From assembly GCA_031288635.1 (NCBI GenBank), contig JAITQZ010000056.1:1-44657 (forward strand): 44,657 nucleotides of DNA, written 5' to 3'. Both the position numbers and the translations under genes were made by a program. The DNA comes from Candidatus Peribacteria bacterium. Lineage in GTDB: Bacteria > Patescibacteria > JAEDAM01 > Absconditabacterales > Absconditicoccaceae. How positions within the stretch are numbered: position 1 is the first letter of the stretch; the number at the start of each line of letters is the position of its first letter. Below the pieces are notes generated by a model. It made no database searches. It saw nothing but the letters and a program-made list of their open reading frames with translations, and was not told the origin of the DNA. This document shows, one piece after another, positions 21,301-31,391 of the stretch.

Positions 21301-24258
21301 TGCAGTATTAAGGAGTTTTATCATCGTAGCATTGGGTACTAACGATTGATACGTAACAGATTGGTAGTTAGAAGCGTTAGTGGCGTCTGCTGTATAGAGG
21401 ATTTGGTAATTCGCTTGTGCTACTGAGGTGATATCATTTCAGCTTTTATCAGTAATAGTGATTGTTGGAGCAGTTCAGAGTTTCATATTCCATTTGAAGC
21501 CGGTGGATTGGAAGTTGGTTCAGAAGTTGAGTCCTTCTCTGGGGATAGGAAGATAAGTCTCTATGCTTGTTACTGTATCGTTTCTATAATTGGAGAATTC
21601 CACAATATAACTTCCATTAGAGGAAGGAGTAAATCCTACTGCAGTACTTGGCTTTGTTGTATCATAAGGTGATTGTTTGGTTCAACCGTTGGGGATGAGA
21701 TACGTATCTACCACAAGTATATTAGCTGCTATGATTTGGGTAGTCGCAGTATTAATTCTCATCATATTCTCTATTGTATTCCCATTATTGTTTGCATCGT
21801 AGGTATCCTTTATCTGTCCCAGCGTTGCATAGTATGGTCCATAAGAATGGTATTGCGGAGTATCTGCCAGAATATAGTCGTGCCAGTTAATTTTTCCCAT
21901 CGTTTCAATATTTGGTCTAAAATCAAATCATACTTCTATTCCAGGCTTAATAACGCCATCAAAATAGGCTCAGATTTGTTTAGGGATATGAATTGCTATG
22001 ATGTTTGCTTCTTGAGCTGTTGTATATTCCTCTACAGTAAAAGGGATTGCTCCTCCGCCGATTTCTTTTACGGTAATACTACCTGAGTATACTTCTACTC
22101 CTACTGGTTTTCTGATATAAATCGTAGGATTGATAAATCCCAATAATTCTGCATACTTATACTCATTAGACGGCTCTCTTAATGTCATTGCCAATGTAGT
22201 TCTCTGTCCTGCAATAGCGGTTGTTGAAGTAGTTTTGGGTAAAAAATAATATGCAGTACTTGGAGTGGTGGATTTTGTTACTGTCCCTGTAATGCTCTCC
22301 TGAGTACCTGATTGTATTCCTCCACCTCCATCATCTGCCCATGTTTGCACATTCACCGTAGCAGAATTTACTCACGAAGCAAGACGACCCATGAGATGCA
22401 TTGATGCTAGGCTATAGATATCATAATGGTAATCATGAGATCGTAGATTTCCTGAGACTATTCCTAATGATGCTTTAGCGTAACTAAGATATTCTCCACT
22501 TGCTAGCCCTAGGGAGGTTGTCGAGACTCCATATCCATATTGTTGTGACATGTTACTATAATTATAATTATACGTCTTAATAATTTGATTACTTGTTGCT
22601 GTCCCAGTAAGTCCACTTCGGGTAGCTCGCTCAATACTTGTAGGTTTGGTATCTGTAGAAAATGGAAAACTTATTTGGCGGACTTCATATCCTGTCCCTA
22701 CCGTGAATGTCATTACTTGGTCAGTTTTAGGGAGAGGATCATCATTATACAATTCAAACCCTGGTCATTGAATCCAAAAATCTGTTCATAGCTCAGGATT
22801 ATAAAGTCTATTTTGTACACCTAAAGAAACTTTATTAGTCAATGTCGCAGGCTCTAACACTTTTGCTGTGGTCTTGATAGCATTTACATACGTTTTGACG
22901 GTTCCATCAAAAAATTCTACTTCTGCAAGCTGTCCTGTAGCACTCGTATAGGTTCATGGTATTACTCCCGAAGCTAATAAAGTGGGATAATTATAATAAG
23001 TATTTAAAAAGGCATTCGTTCGTGTAAAGGTAATCAGTCCATTAGTAGTATCTATTATATATCCTGCAGGAGTTCCATCTACTACTGTCATCTCTTTGGG
23101 ATAAGAATAGAAGATTTTGAGGGATTTTAGATAAATACCTGGTCTACTAGTTATAAAATCTCTATACCAACGAATACTCCGTGCAGGAGATTGTTCTCCA
23201 CTTAGTAAGGAATTTATTTTATCTCAATTTATATTTCTATCATGATAAAATCCTATTAAGGCTGCTTCTGTGGCATTTTGTTTAATATCCATTGTCATTT
23301 CATTGGTGATATTTCCATCAATTACCGCTTCCACTTTGATAGCATCCTGTAAAAGGTCTGTTCTACCATAATAGACATTTTCATCTACCGTAAAGAAGAG
23401 ATTTTTGATTTCTATTTGGGTAGTGGTTGGAGTGATTTTATATTCTAGGTATCCACTATTATACGACGGATAATAGGTTTGTTTTTGAGGTTTACTGGTC
23501 ACACTATCAAGTACGATTTTAAGTTCATTATCTACGAGGACTTCTCTATCACTATATTGTACAGTCAAGACAGGATATCGAATAAATTTAAATCCTTCTG
23601 CGAGAGAGATTCTGATTCTTTTATCTGTACCTGTTGCTGTACCAAAATCTACTTTAATGAGAGCATCTTTTGCCATTGCTGGTCCAGCTCATCGCCCTAT
23701 TGCAGGGTCATAATCGGGGATGTCAATAGTGATGTTTCCACTAGTGGTCACCATCTGTGGTTCAAAAGTCAGTTCTTCTAGTTCTGCTATCAATTCTCCG
23801 GATTCTCCTGTCAGTTCTTCTGCAGGAAGATCAATTTCTCCTGTTCAGGCTGCTAATTCTCTTGCTCAATCTTCAGTTCAGTCTTCGGCTTCACTGTGGA
23901 CAGGGACAAGCCCTGTCCCTACAGTATCGGGTTGTGGAATGGGTTGTTCTTCGAGATTTTTGGAAGGTAATTCTCCCATATCTTTCTCTCCTTTTGCCCA
24001 ATCATATTCATTGGTTGTTTTTTCTGACGACTCCTCTGCCACTAATTCAGGAGATTCTTCCTTGATCTCAGCCAGCATATTCGTCTCTTCTGATAGTACA
24101 GAAGATTTTGATGACTCTGACATTGACGCTTCTTCTGCTTCTCCATATAGCCTTACTTCTTCTACTGGTTGAATTGACTGAAAATAAAATACTCCTCCTC
24201 CGATTACGAAGGCTGCTACTAATAGGGAAAGGGTAGGTAATTTTTTCATTTTATGCAT
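18337..24258 (-). CDS. Giant S-layer-like surface protein with SdrD-B-like, Ig-like and SLH-like regions
   Basis: About 1,973 aa, ending with TAA at 18337. More than 15 UGAs are read as Gly. The start is 24258, or 24249 (MKKLPTLSLLVAAFVIGGG), which opens a signal or anchor segment. After an acidic Ser/Glu linker comes a long beta-rich region (~200-1000). An SdrD_B-like domain (GEIRGLAFTDTDGDGIFSGTDTP ... GAYAFSNLGNGNYKVDF) lies near 1050. Four or five tandem DUF5011/HYR-like Ig repeats follow (PVITLNGENPVNLEVG, VTLSGANPQYLEVKTPYVELGATAND). The C-terminus has SLH-like motifs (YEWAKGYGIT, ISDAIIRAEMAKMIS, ARTITRAEVGTILSRL). It is probably the main cell-envelope or adhesion protein. It is convergent with nusB. 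Confidence 0.88.
18902..18920. repeat. Palindromic element in the surface-protein gene (C-terminal part)
   Basis: CCCCCTTT-agg-AAAGGGGG (18902-18909/18913-18920). Read on the minus strand it codes TTPFPKGGSSE between the Ig-like repeats and the SLH-like region. The PPFPKGG type of peptide recurs in MurB. Confidence 0.7.
20335..20353. repeat. Palindromic element in the surface-protein gene (middle)
   Basis: CCCCCC-ttcgtaa-GGGGGG, extended outward by further GC-rich sequence; coded on the minus strand as LPPYEGGQGGS. The GC content is far above that of the surrounding gene. Confidence 0.7.
23898..23918. repeat. Palindromic element in the surface-protein gene (N-terminal linker)
   Basis: GGACAGGG-acaag-CCCTGTCC, followed by the family hallmark CCCTAC. 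It codes VGTGLVPVHS in the acidic linker after the signal anchor. Confidence 0.75.
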
Positions 24259-24309
24259 CGAAAAAAGTTAAAAAGTTTCTCACTCTCAAGATGACTTTTC
24301 CCCTTCCTT

Positions 24310-24490
24310 AAAAAGCACTTCCAGAGCTGAGTGCAGAAAACCTAGATAATGTCTTTAGTGATTAAGCCATTTACAACCAGATTTAATCAGCAACGAAAGT
24401 GCTTTGTATTCTGGTTGAGATATACGTATGGCAAAAAGATATTTTTATCCAAAAAACATTATCATCTGAAGTTTTCTGCAACGTAATATT
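24310..24490. ncRNA. Structured intergenic region: possible small RNA or 5' leader
   Basis: Nested complementary blocks: TGCAGAAAAC (24332-24341) with GTTTTCTGCA (24471-24480); GATAATGT (24345-24352) with ACATTATC (24456-24463); CAACCAGA (24374-24381) with TCTGGTTG (24410-24417). AAGCACTT (24314-24321) could instead pair with AAGTGCTT (24397-24404), which would compete with the outer stem. It lies upstream of the surface-protein gene, so on the minus strand it could be a structured leader. The strand and function are not settled. The rest of 24259-24601 shows no gene. Confidence 0.45.
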
Positions 24491-24601
24491 AATCATTTTT
24501 TTAGAAAATGCAAATTTTTGATGAGATTTTTTATCATCTTCTTTAAGCATTTGAGTTAGTCGTGGAGGTATTTATAATGAGTCGCAATGCAGCAAACCAG
24601 T

Positions 24602-25432
24602 TTACTTCAGCTTTCCAAAGGCTTTTTTCCCGGAAATGTAGCCTTGCTCAAAAGCTCTTGTTCGTTTCTTTTTATTGAGTTCTAAAATTCAGCAATCAAT
24701 GTCTTCGTAAAAGGCGACCTCTATTTCTTTACTTTTCTTGACAAGGTCTTTTCTCATCACGATTGCATAGGCAGTGAGAAAGGTAGAAATCAGATTTGTA
24801 GGATTCTTGTTTTCTCTAAATTTATTGAGAGCGACTCCGATAATTTTATGATTTGGATAGGTTGTCTGAGCCAACTGCGTCGGGAAATTGTCTACGATAC
24901 CTCCGTCATTCAGGAGATGTTTTTGATATTTTACACTAGGGAAAATCCCTGGGATAGCGATACTTCCCAGTAAGGGACTGAGCAGTTCTCCTTTGTGAAA
25001 CACCATCAGTTCTGCTGTATTCATATTTGTGGCTCCAATATAGACGGGAATATGCAACTCCTCAAAATTTTGCGGCAGGTCGCGTTTGAAAAAGGTTTGT
25101 AAACTCTGAGTTTTAAGAAAGCTGGTCGTAGGCAAAAATTTGAGCCATTGCCCTGGGGTGATTTTGAGTTTAGAATACTGATTAAACATCGCTTGAGCGG
25201 TCCATCCTGCAGACCGATATGCTGCTATAATCGCTCAAACACTAATTCCATATATGGCATCAATTTTTCTTTTCATATCATACTCCTCCATTGCTTTCAA
25301 GATTCCGAGTGTGTAAAAACCTCTGGTTCCTCCGCCAGAAAGCACGAGCACGTAGCGGTCCGATTTTTGGGGAGCTTTGGGAAGAGGGGTTGATGGTTTT
25401 TGTTTGAAAAGGGTTTGGAATCGTTGGAACAT
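24602..25432 (-). CDS. Patatin-like phospholipase
   Basis: 276 aa, ATG 25432 to TAA 24602, after reading two UGAs (25235, 24689) as Gly. Patatins hydrolyse acyl lipids with a Ser-Asp dyad. The oxyanion loop is LSGGGTRGFYTLGIL. The nucleophile elbow is GISVG, whose last Gly is the UGA at 25235-25237. The catalytic Asp is in NDGGIVDNFP. A short Lys/Pro-rich N-terminus precedes the domain and no signal peptide is seen, so it acts in the cytoplasm or at the membrane. It starts 27 bp after the rubrerythrin stop and is probably co-transcribed. Confidence 0.93.
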
Positions 25433-25459
25433 CCGAGAAGTGAGGAGTAAATCAGCTTT

Positions 25460-26098
25460 TTAATAGTCATTCTGTAATCTCTCAAAATAGGCTTGTGGAT
25501 GGTCGCAGGAAGGGCAAATCGTAGGAGCAGTATCTCCAACCACCATATAGCCACATTCACGACAGACTCGCACTTGGACTCCTCTGTCTTTGAAATAGGT
25601 GCCGCTTTCGACGAGGACAAGCAGTTTTTCAAAGTTCATTTTATGATGTTGCTCAGCGTGGGCGATAGCTCTGAATTTTGCGGCGATTTCTGGGAAGCCT
25701 TCTGCTTGTGCTTCGTCGGCAAATTTTGGGTAGAGGTTGGCGAATTCGTCATTTTCGAGAGCGATAGAGCTTTTCAGGTTATCTGCGGTAGTGCCTAATA
25801 CTACTTCAATTTCTAAATCCATCGGCAGCTCAATTTTCGTCGGTGGAGAACTCCTTTGTCCTTCGGACATCTCCCCCGCAGTACTGCGGGGCAAACCATC
25901 AGATTGCTTATTAAGCTTGACTAAAAATTCGTAGAAGGTTTTCCCGTGTTTTTTCTCTTGTTCAGCGGTAGTGGTCATAATTTCGGCGATTTGTTCGTAG
26001 CCTTCTTTTTTCGCTGCTGAAGCATAGAAAGTGTATCTTTGTCTGGCTTGAGCCTCTCCGAGGTAGGCAGCGATGAGATTTTTGATAGTTTTTTGCAT
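25460..26098 (-). CDS. Rubrerythrin with an extra loop
   Basis: 212 aa. The ferritin-like diiron domain includes EAQARQRYTFYASAAKKEGY, TAEQEKKHG, NLYPKFADEAQAEGF and AIAHAEQHHKMNFEKLL. The C-terminal rubredoxin domain has two CxxC pairs, CRECGYMVVGD and CPSCDHPQAYF. The enzyme reduces hydrogen peroxide in anaerobes. Between the two halves of the four-helix bundle (~residues 65-85) sits a Ser/Gly-rich stretch (SDGLPRSTAGEMSEGQRSSPP) that typical rubrerythrins lack; it is coded by a palindromic element (25844-25892). There are no UGAs. It lies between tilS and patatin on the same strand. Confidence 0.95.
   Translation of the reverse strand: MQKTIKNLIAAYLGEAQARQRYTFYASAAKKEGYEQIAEIMTTTAEQEKKHGKTFYEFLVKLNKQSDGLPRSTAGEMSEGQRSSPPTKIELPMDLEIEVVLGTTADNLKSSIALENDEFANLYPKFADEAQAEGFPEIAAKFRAIAHAEQHHKMNFEKLLVLVESGTYFKDRGVQVRVCRECGYMVVGDTAPTICPSCDHPQAYFERLQNDY
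25844..25892. repeat. Palindromic element inserted in frame in the rubrerythrin gene
   Basis: Two palindromes in series: TGTCC-ttc-GGACA (25857-25869) and the perfect 18-mer CCCCGCAGTACTGCGGGG (25874-25891), framed by GGAG/CTCC. Each is GC-rich in an AT-rich gene and lies in an interhelical loop. Confidence 0.75.
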
Positions 26099-26213
26099 AG
26101 GGTAAGAGGAAAAAAGATAAAAAGTCTGAAACCTTGTCTTGATTTGAAGACCGTATTTAGTGTAAGATTTTGGAGAGCAACATCAAGGGAAAAAATTTAT
26201 CTCTGTAAAAAAT

Positions 26214-27539
26214 TTATCTCATCACGTCCTTTCGCATATGTAGAATTCTCCCTTCTTTCACTGCCAGAGGAATAGCGTTTCTCCGAAAAAGTGGAATTTT
26301 TTGGTTGATACATCGGCGATTTCGCGTTTTCCCAGCAAATCTATCTCCCGGTTGGGGGAACCTGAGGGTTGCCCCAAGGAGCCTTTCTTCCTTAACGGTA
26401 ACGGTAATCCCTGCAATGGTTTGCGGTCAGAGTTTGGTGATGGGTTGCTGGTCTGGGAGATAGTTTTTCCAAAATTCCTTGCTTGCCCTCCTGTACCCAA
26501 CTGCGGGGTCGGTTCCTTCTTTGCAACGAGGGGCTATAATATACAGTTGCTGCTCGTGGAAAAAGAAATAGACGTCGTGTATTTCCTTCCATCCCGATTG
26601 GGTTTCTGTAAGTCGTTTTGTTCGTTCTTGGATTTGAGAAGAACGGAGATTAGTAGCGATGTGTAGGTGGTTTCGGATTTCGAGGATGTTTGTGGATGAA
26701 GTAGTGTAGGCGTAGGTGGCATTTCGTGCGGGAAAGGTGGCAATGGGGATTAAGGGGATTTTTTGTTGGCAGACCCCCCGCCCCTTCACAGCAGGGAACA
26801 TAATTTGGTTTATTTCTGTGTAGATATTTCTCATACTTTCTAAAAATCTGCTTTTTCAATGGTTCATTTCGATGAGTTTTTCGAGGATTTCGTGGCGTAG
26901 AAGGTTTCTTTGAGAGGTTGCTAGGTCGGCGTTGGTTTCATCTGCGAAATACTGCATACCAACCTGCTCACAAAAAGCAATAATTTGAGATTTCGTACTG
27001 GTAAGCAGCGGTCTGCACACGGGGAACGAAAGGAGTGGATGAGACTGAAGGATTTGCATATTGAGAAAACCCTTTAGTCCTGCTCAGCGAATACAATTCA
27101 GAAAAGTAGATTCGATTCTATCTTCGAGGTGATGCCCTAACATTAGAAGTCCGCCTTGTTTTCTAGTAGCAAAACAGCTATATCTCCATTCTCTCAATGC
27201 TTTTTCCGTGGTCTGGATGGTAGCAGGTCTAGAAAAAATCTGAATATCTTGTCAAGCAAAGAAGGTTTTCACGTAGTTCTCTTCGATTTCGCTCTGCTTT
27301 CTTATCTGATGATTACAATGGAGGATATGGAGATTGGCAAAGGGAAAATTGTGGTGATGATATCGAATACCTAACAGGCACGCAAGTGTCATACTATCCA
27401 CACCAGTAGAAACCCCAATGAGAACGGAAGTCTCTGGAGTCAGAAAACGTTCAAAAACGGGAAAAACTTCCGTCTGTACTCGTGAAGGGAGAGCGGAGAA
27501 GGGAGTTTTGGATACTTGTTGGAAAGTGGGAAAGGTCAT
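26214..27539 (-). CDS. tilS: tRNA(Ile)-lysidine synthase
   Basis: Converts C34 of tRNA-Ile(CAU) to lysidine with ATP and lysine, so AUA is read as Ile. 441 aa, ATG 27539 to TAA 26214. The PP-loop is IGVSTGVDSMTLACL, with Thr in place of the usual second Gly. HCNHQIRKQSEIEE and MLGHHLEDRIES follow, then IRGAGLKGF, whose Gly is the UGA at 27084, and a helical middle. The C-terminal domain has QPGDRF and AIPLAVKEGRI. UGAs also occur near 27250, 26853 and 26427. The stretch PAVKGRGVCQQK (~26775) may be another GC-rich insertion. It follows murB by 23 bp. Confidence 0.9.
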
Positions 27540-27562
27540 TATTGAAAACCCTATGTAAATGG

Positions 27563-28738
27563 TTAATGTACATAGACCGCTTCGGGCTGCAGTTCTATTT
27601 CAAATTTTTCTTTCACGGTCTGCTGAATATGGTCAACTACTGCGAGGACTTCATCGGCAGTTCCTGAGGCGTTGATAAGTACTAATGCATTTTTGGGAAA
27701 GGTGCCTACTTTTCCTGTCCAATAGCCTTTTAATCCAGATTGCTCGATGAGTCGACCTGCGGAAAGTTTCACGATTTCTTTTTGGTCGTAATTAACGGAT
27801 TCGCCGTTCGGCGGCGTTAATGACGCGTCCCTACAAGAGATATCGGCAGGAACTTTCCAAAACGGAATTTCTGGATACAGTTTTTTCAATGCTTCAAAAT
27901 GCTCACGACAGACAAAGGGATTGACGAAAAAGCTGCCTAGCGTTCAGATTTCGTTCATATCTGGCAATTTCTGAGACCTGATGGCTGCGATGATGTCGGA
28001 GATATGTTGAAGGCTACCCCCTTTTGTACTGTGCCCCGTCAGAACTGAGGGGAAGGGAGGAAGGGGGGATTTTTTCAATGCCGCTTGCACATCGGGATAG
28101 TCCGTAATGAACTGGTAAGACTCATCGAATGGTTGCAACTGGAATCCCACTGCCGTAATCAAAAAGGTATTTCTCAAAGTTGATTTGAAAATGCTGGTAC
28201 GATAGCCGAATTGGCATTGCTCGTGGGTAAAGGTCTGTTTTTCCTTGGTCGTTAAGTCATAGCCTTCTACTCGTGCAATGCGGTCTCCTACTTCGACGCC
28301 ATAGGCTCCAATATTTGAAAAGGGAGCGGTTCCTACATTTCCGGGAATGGCAATCAGATTTTCTATGCCGGCTCGTCCTTGGTGATTGGCGTATTTGACG
28401 AATGCTGTTCGGTCTTGTCCAGCTCAGACGCGGACAATGATGGATAGTGGGGTATCTGTTGGCAGATGGGCTGCAATCGGACGCACTAACGGTGCGTCCC
28501 TACGTAAACGGGATATTCCTTTGATACTTACTTTGATGACCAACCCATCGAAATCTTTTGTGAAAAAGGTCTTTGCTCCTCCTCCGAGTAGCTGCTTTCT
28601 TTCCTGCTGAAAAAGAGGAGAGGCGAAGAGGTCGAGAAGGTCGTCTTCGGAGGTGATTTCTACGAAGTATTTTGCTTGGACAGGGATACGAAAGGTGGTA
28701 TAGGGCAGGAGAGAAACGTTGGATTGGATGGTGAGCAT
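27563..28738 (-). CDS. murB: UDP-N-acetylenolpyruvoylglucosamine reductase with three inserted loops
   Basis: Reduces UDP-GlcNAc-enolpyruvate to UDP-MurNAc with NADPH and FAD, in cytoplasmic peptidoglycan synthesis. 391 aa, against ~342 in E. coli; the surplus is largely three palindrome-coded loops. FAD-domain motifs: TTFRIPVQAKYF, LLGGGAKTFF, VGAGQDRTAF, GIENLIAIPGNVG and PFSNIGAYGVEVGDRIA. In the substrate domain: GYRTSIFKSTL, KLPDMNEIGTLGSFFVNP (with the catalytic Ser), KLSAGRLIEQSGLKGYWTGKVG and HIQQTVKEKFEIELQPEAVYV. UGAs at 28424 (VGAG) and 27944 (NEIG) fall on conserved glycines. It uses the ATG at 28738. It heads a cluster with tilS. Confidence 0.95.
27798..27836. repeat. Palindromic element in murB (insertion 3)
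   Basis: CGCCG/CGGCG, then GACGCGTCCCTAC, the family hallmark. It codes CRDASLTPPNGESVN between the PFWKVPAD and KEIVKLSAG segments, where other MurB proteins have a short turn. Confidence 0.7.
28011..28070. repeat. Palindromic element in murB (insertion 2)
   Basis: GGCTACCCCC near 28013 and GGGGGAT near 28068 enclose a CCCCGTC/GAGGGGAAGGG core. It codes KSPLPPFPSVLTGHSTKGGSL before the helix HISDIIAAIRSQKLPD. The SPLPPFP...KGG peptide type is shared with the surface protein. Confidence 0.65.
28479..28499. repeat. Palindromic element in murB (insertion 1)
   Basis: GGACGCAC-taacg-GTGCGTCC, followed by CTAC. It codes RRDAPLVRP in a beta-turn before VGAG. The core is nearly identical to the palindromes at 31051-31071 and 31980-32000. 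Confidence 0.8.
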
Positions 28739-28816
28739 TATCAATTTCGAAGGAGTAAAGCGATGGTAAGTGTATAGAAACTTGTGCGTAATGCAATAGG
28801 CTTTAGATAAAAGCCA

Positions 28817-30079
28817 TTACTCTGATATGATAGTGCTTTTCATTGCTTTTACTAAGGTGTTATTGTAATACAAGGGATTATCTTTGATTTGTGCATATTC
28901 ATTCAGATACCGATATCATCATCAAAATCCTTCTGGAGGAACTAACGTATCACTCGTATAAAAGTAGTTTGCATCCACTGCGTACCCATAAGAAGGATAT
29001 TCTCTTACTACTCTAAAGGTTAAAGGGTCTGCTTCGGGAATTTTGGTAGAATGAAATCGTGCTCCATCTGCCTGTACAAAATACGATGGTCAATGATAGA
29101 GAATTTCAGCATTTGGATTTGCTCCTTCCAGTTTTGTCCCTTTGTACCAAACTCCTCCGTTTTGCACAAGGTAAAAAGGATTATCAATCTGATTTCCTTC
29201 TATTGGATAAGCTCATTCTATGATAGTATAAAAGGGATATTGAATATTCCCATTTTTTTCTAGCACCGTATAGTCAGCTATTTCTCCTTCAATTTTTCGA
29301 GGGATATCTTGTCTGAGTAAGATGTACACTTTATTTTTATCAGCAGCATAGACTCGTCCTGTCCATAGGACGAAGGTATCAAAATCCGCTTCCACTAGGG
29401 GTTGGTAGTAGAAAGGGATATAGTCTTTTCAAATAGTGTCTTGTAAATATTGTTCTTTGTAGGATTTAGCATACTCTGGAACATCAGGGATATCATAGTA
29501 TGCAGGAAATTTTGCCCTCTCTTCATCGGTAATACGTAAAGTCTTGAGAGGAGGGTGAATATTTTCATAAGGAATCCCTAGACCACTTAAACTCTCTTTT
29601 CGCATACTATTTTGCTCATCTGGCATAAAGCCTCAGAAATGTATTCAAATCTCTCTATTTTGATAGTCTACAAAAAGAAAATCTCCTACAACATTGTATG
29701 TATCTGTTGATGCAGGACTTACATTAAAAGCATCTATTGGCAATAATATAAAAGAGCGTCAACTTGCTAAGGTGGAATGTTCTAATGCGGAAATGTTGAT
29801 GAGTGGTTTTATCTCAGGAAGCTTTGAAAACGTACTCTTTCGTTGAAGAAAATTCAGCTTTAGCACAATATAATGATTACGAAACATCAATCGGTATTTG
29901 TATTTTAGATGTTCGATATATCTACTATTATATCATACTATTTTAGCAATGGTTGTTTTTGCAGAGGTTTTACAGTTTATCGTTGTCTGTGCTGTACTAC
30001 GAGAGAGATGAGAAGAGGGATGTAGACATCATCAGAGGAGGAATGGTCATAAAGTCCCTATTAGAAAGAGAATGGTCAT
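28817..30079 (-). CDS. DKNYY-type repeat lipoprotein
   Basis: 420 aa if started at the ATG at 30079, which gives a lipoprotein signal MTILFLIGTLGPFLLGGC with a lipobox Cys at residue ~18; two consecutive UGAs (30029-30034) encode the Gly-Gly before the Cys. The mature protein carries DKNYY-like repeats: VEADFDTFVLWTGRVYAADKNKVYIL, KYxGxxL-like WYKGTKLEGANP and AVDANYFYTSDTLVPPEG. Such repeats occur in secreted proteins of unknown function. Eleven or more UGAs are used. A second start at 29887 would lose the signal peptide. It ends with TAA at 28817 and follows another lipoprotein gene. Confidence 0.8.
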
Positions 30080-30143
30080 AGTAGTAGGTATCAAATAAAT
30101 GCTCCCAAACCGACTAGAATTAGGGACTCTAAAAGGTTTTAGT

Positions 30144-30875
30144 TTATTTCTGATGTATAACAAATGTTTCCTCTAATTCATTTTCATACACTGCTGTATT
30201 GGTTTGAAAGTGTTGTAGTCTGATAACATATTGGCTCCCTTGATATTCTAAACATCTAATTCACTGTTTCCAATCTGTAGTATGAAAAATCAACGTATTT
30301 TTTATCCCTTGGATATCTTTCTGTTTCTGAGTAAACACGCTGCCATCTGTGGATTTGTAATTACATACTCCATCATCATTTTTGTAGAAGAAGGAAAACT
30401 TTGTCTCTTCCAATGGGAAAACTTTATCCAGAGGTGTGATTTCAAGCTCCATCAAGGGATTTCCTCCTTCATCAAAGAAATAGAGTGCTTGTAAACTAGA
30501 AGTGGGGATATGATATTTGCCAATAAAAGACGCTATTTGCATTGGAGAATAGATTTCAAATTCTTCGTTGTATTGCACTATGTTATCATTTCAGGAGAGT
30601 ATTTGAGAGGGTAAAAATTGGAGAGTATACGATTGAGAACTCCCAGAAAATAAAAAAGAGATACTTCAACTTTCTTGATGAGATAGCGTTATTCCCGTAT
30701 GTTGGCTTAGAAATTCTTGTAGAACCAATTGTTCTGCTGCACCAGTAGTTTGGGAATTAACAAAACCTGCATTCAGCGGCTTTGGCTCTTCTATTACTAT
30801 GTTTTGAGTAGCAGGAGAACAAGCTCATAGTAGCAAGGAAAAGCATATCAATAGACTCATTGTTCATTTCTCCAT
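30144..30875 (-). CDS. Lipoprotein of unknown function
   Basis: 243 aa, ATG 30875 to TAA 30144. The signal is MEKGTMSLLICFSLLLGAC with a lipobox LLGAC, whose Gly is the UGA at 30825-30827. An alternative ATG at 30860 keeps the lipobox. The mature protein is beta-rich and acidic (NAGFVNSQTTGAAEQL, FLFSGSSQSYTL, YNEEFEIYSPMQIASFIG, LYFFDEGGNPLMELEITPL). I recognise no domain. It is the upstream neighbour of the DKNYY-like lipoprotein, 64 bp away, and probably forms a two-gene unit with it. Confidence 0.75.
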
Positions 30876-30963
30876 AACTATAATAATAATGGAATAAAAA
30901 AAGTGATACAGAAAAGTTCTATATTACTTCTATTTTTTCATACTACTTATTCAAGTAGAACTT

Positions 30964-31316
30964 AGTTAATTATAATACAAAATGCACACCGTAAGGACTG
31001 GGCTTGCCAAGTCCATTTCGATATATCGAAAAATGTTATATAGGATGTAGGGACGCACTAATGGTGCGTCCGAGTGCATAATAAAATCAAATGCGTCCGA
31101 ATAGATAACCCCAAATGGATGTTCAGGTAATGCACGGATAGATGTAAAAAAGGTTTGGTGGCACAATACCCGTTCCTATAATAGCTTAATGGGTATTTCA
31201 ACACTGATTACTCACATTCACTTACAAATAATACATAAAACACCACTTCTTACCTATTAAGATACTACACTACAAAAAGTCATCATGAGATTTCTTAATT
31301 TCTCCTTGATTTTTAG
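30964..31316. repeat. Long direct repeat, left copy
   Basis: About 350 bp, starting AGTTAATTATAATACAAAAT and matching 31893-32245 with roughly 5% differences. It contains three inverted repeats: GGACTGGG-cttg-CCAAGTCC, TTTCGATATATCGAAA and GGACGCAC-taatg-GTGCGTCC (31051-31071). It ends in a copy of the dispersed motif. A 66-codon minus frame crosses it but is not convincing as a gene. No transposase or terminal inverted repeat is visible. The gap 30876-31391 holds nothing else. Confidence 0.9.
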
Positions 31317-31391
31317 GTGCGGATTTATATATTATCTAATAGTTTTATTCTTTAACAATAGAAGGAGTATGGAGCAAGCAATAGAAGGAGT

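Noticed and set aside
24577..24710. Small plus-strand frame after a perfect GGAGG
   Set aside because: It overlaps the end of the patatin gene, which runs to 24602 once UGA is read as Gly, and its product has no recognisable features.
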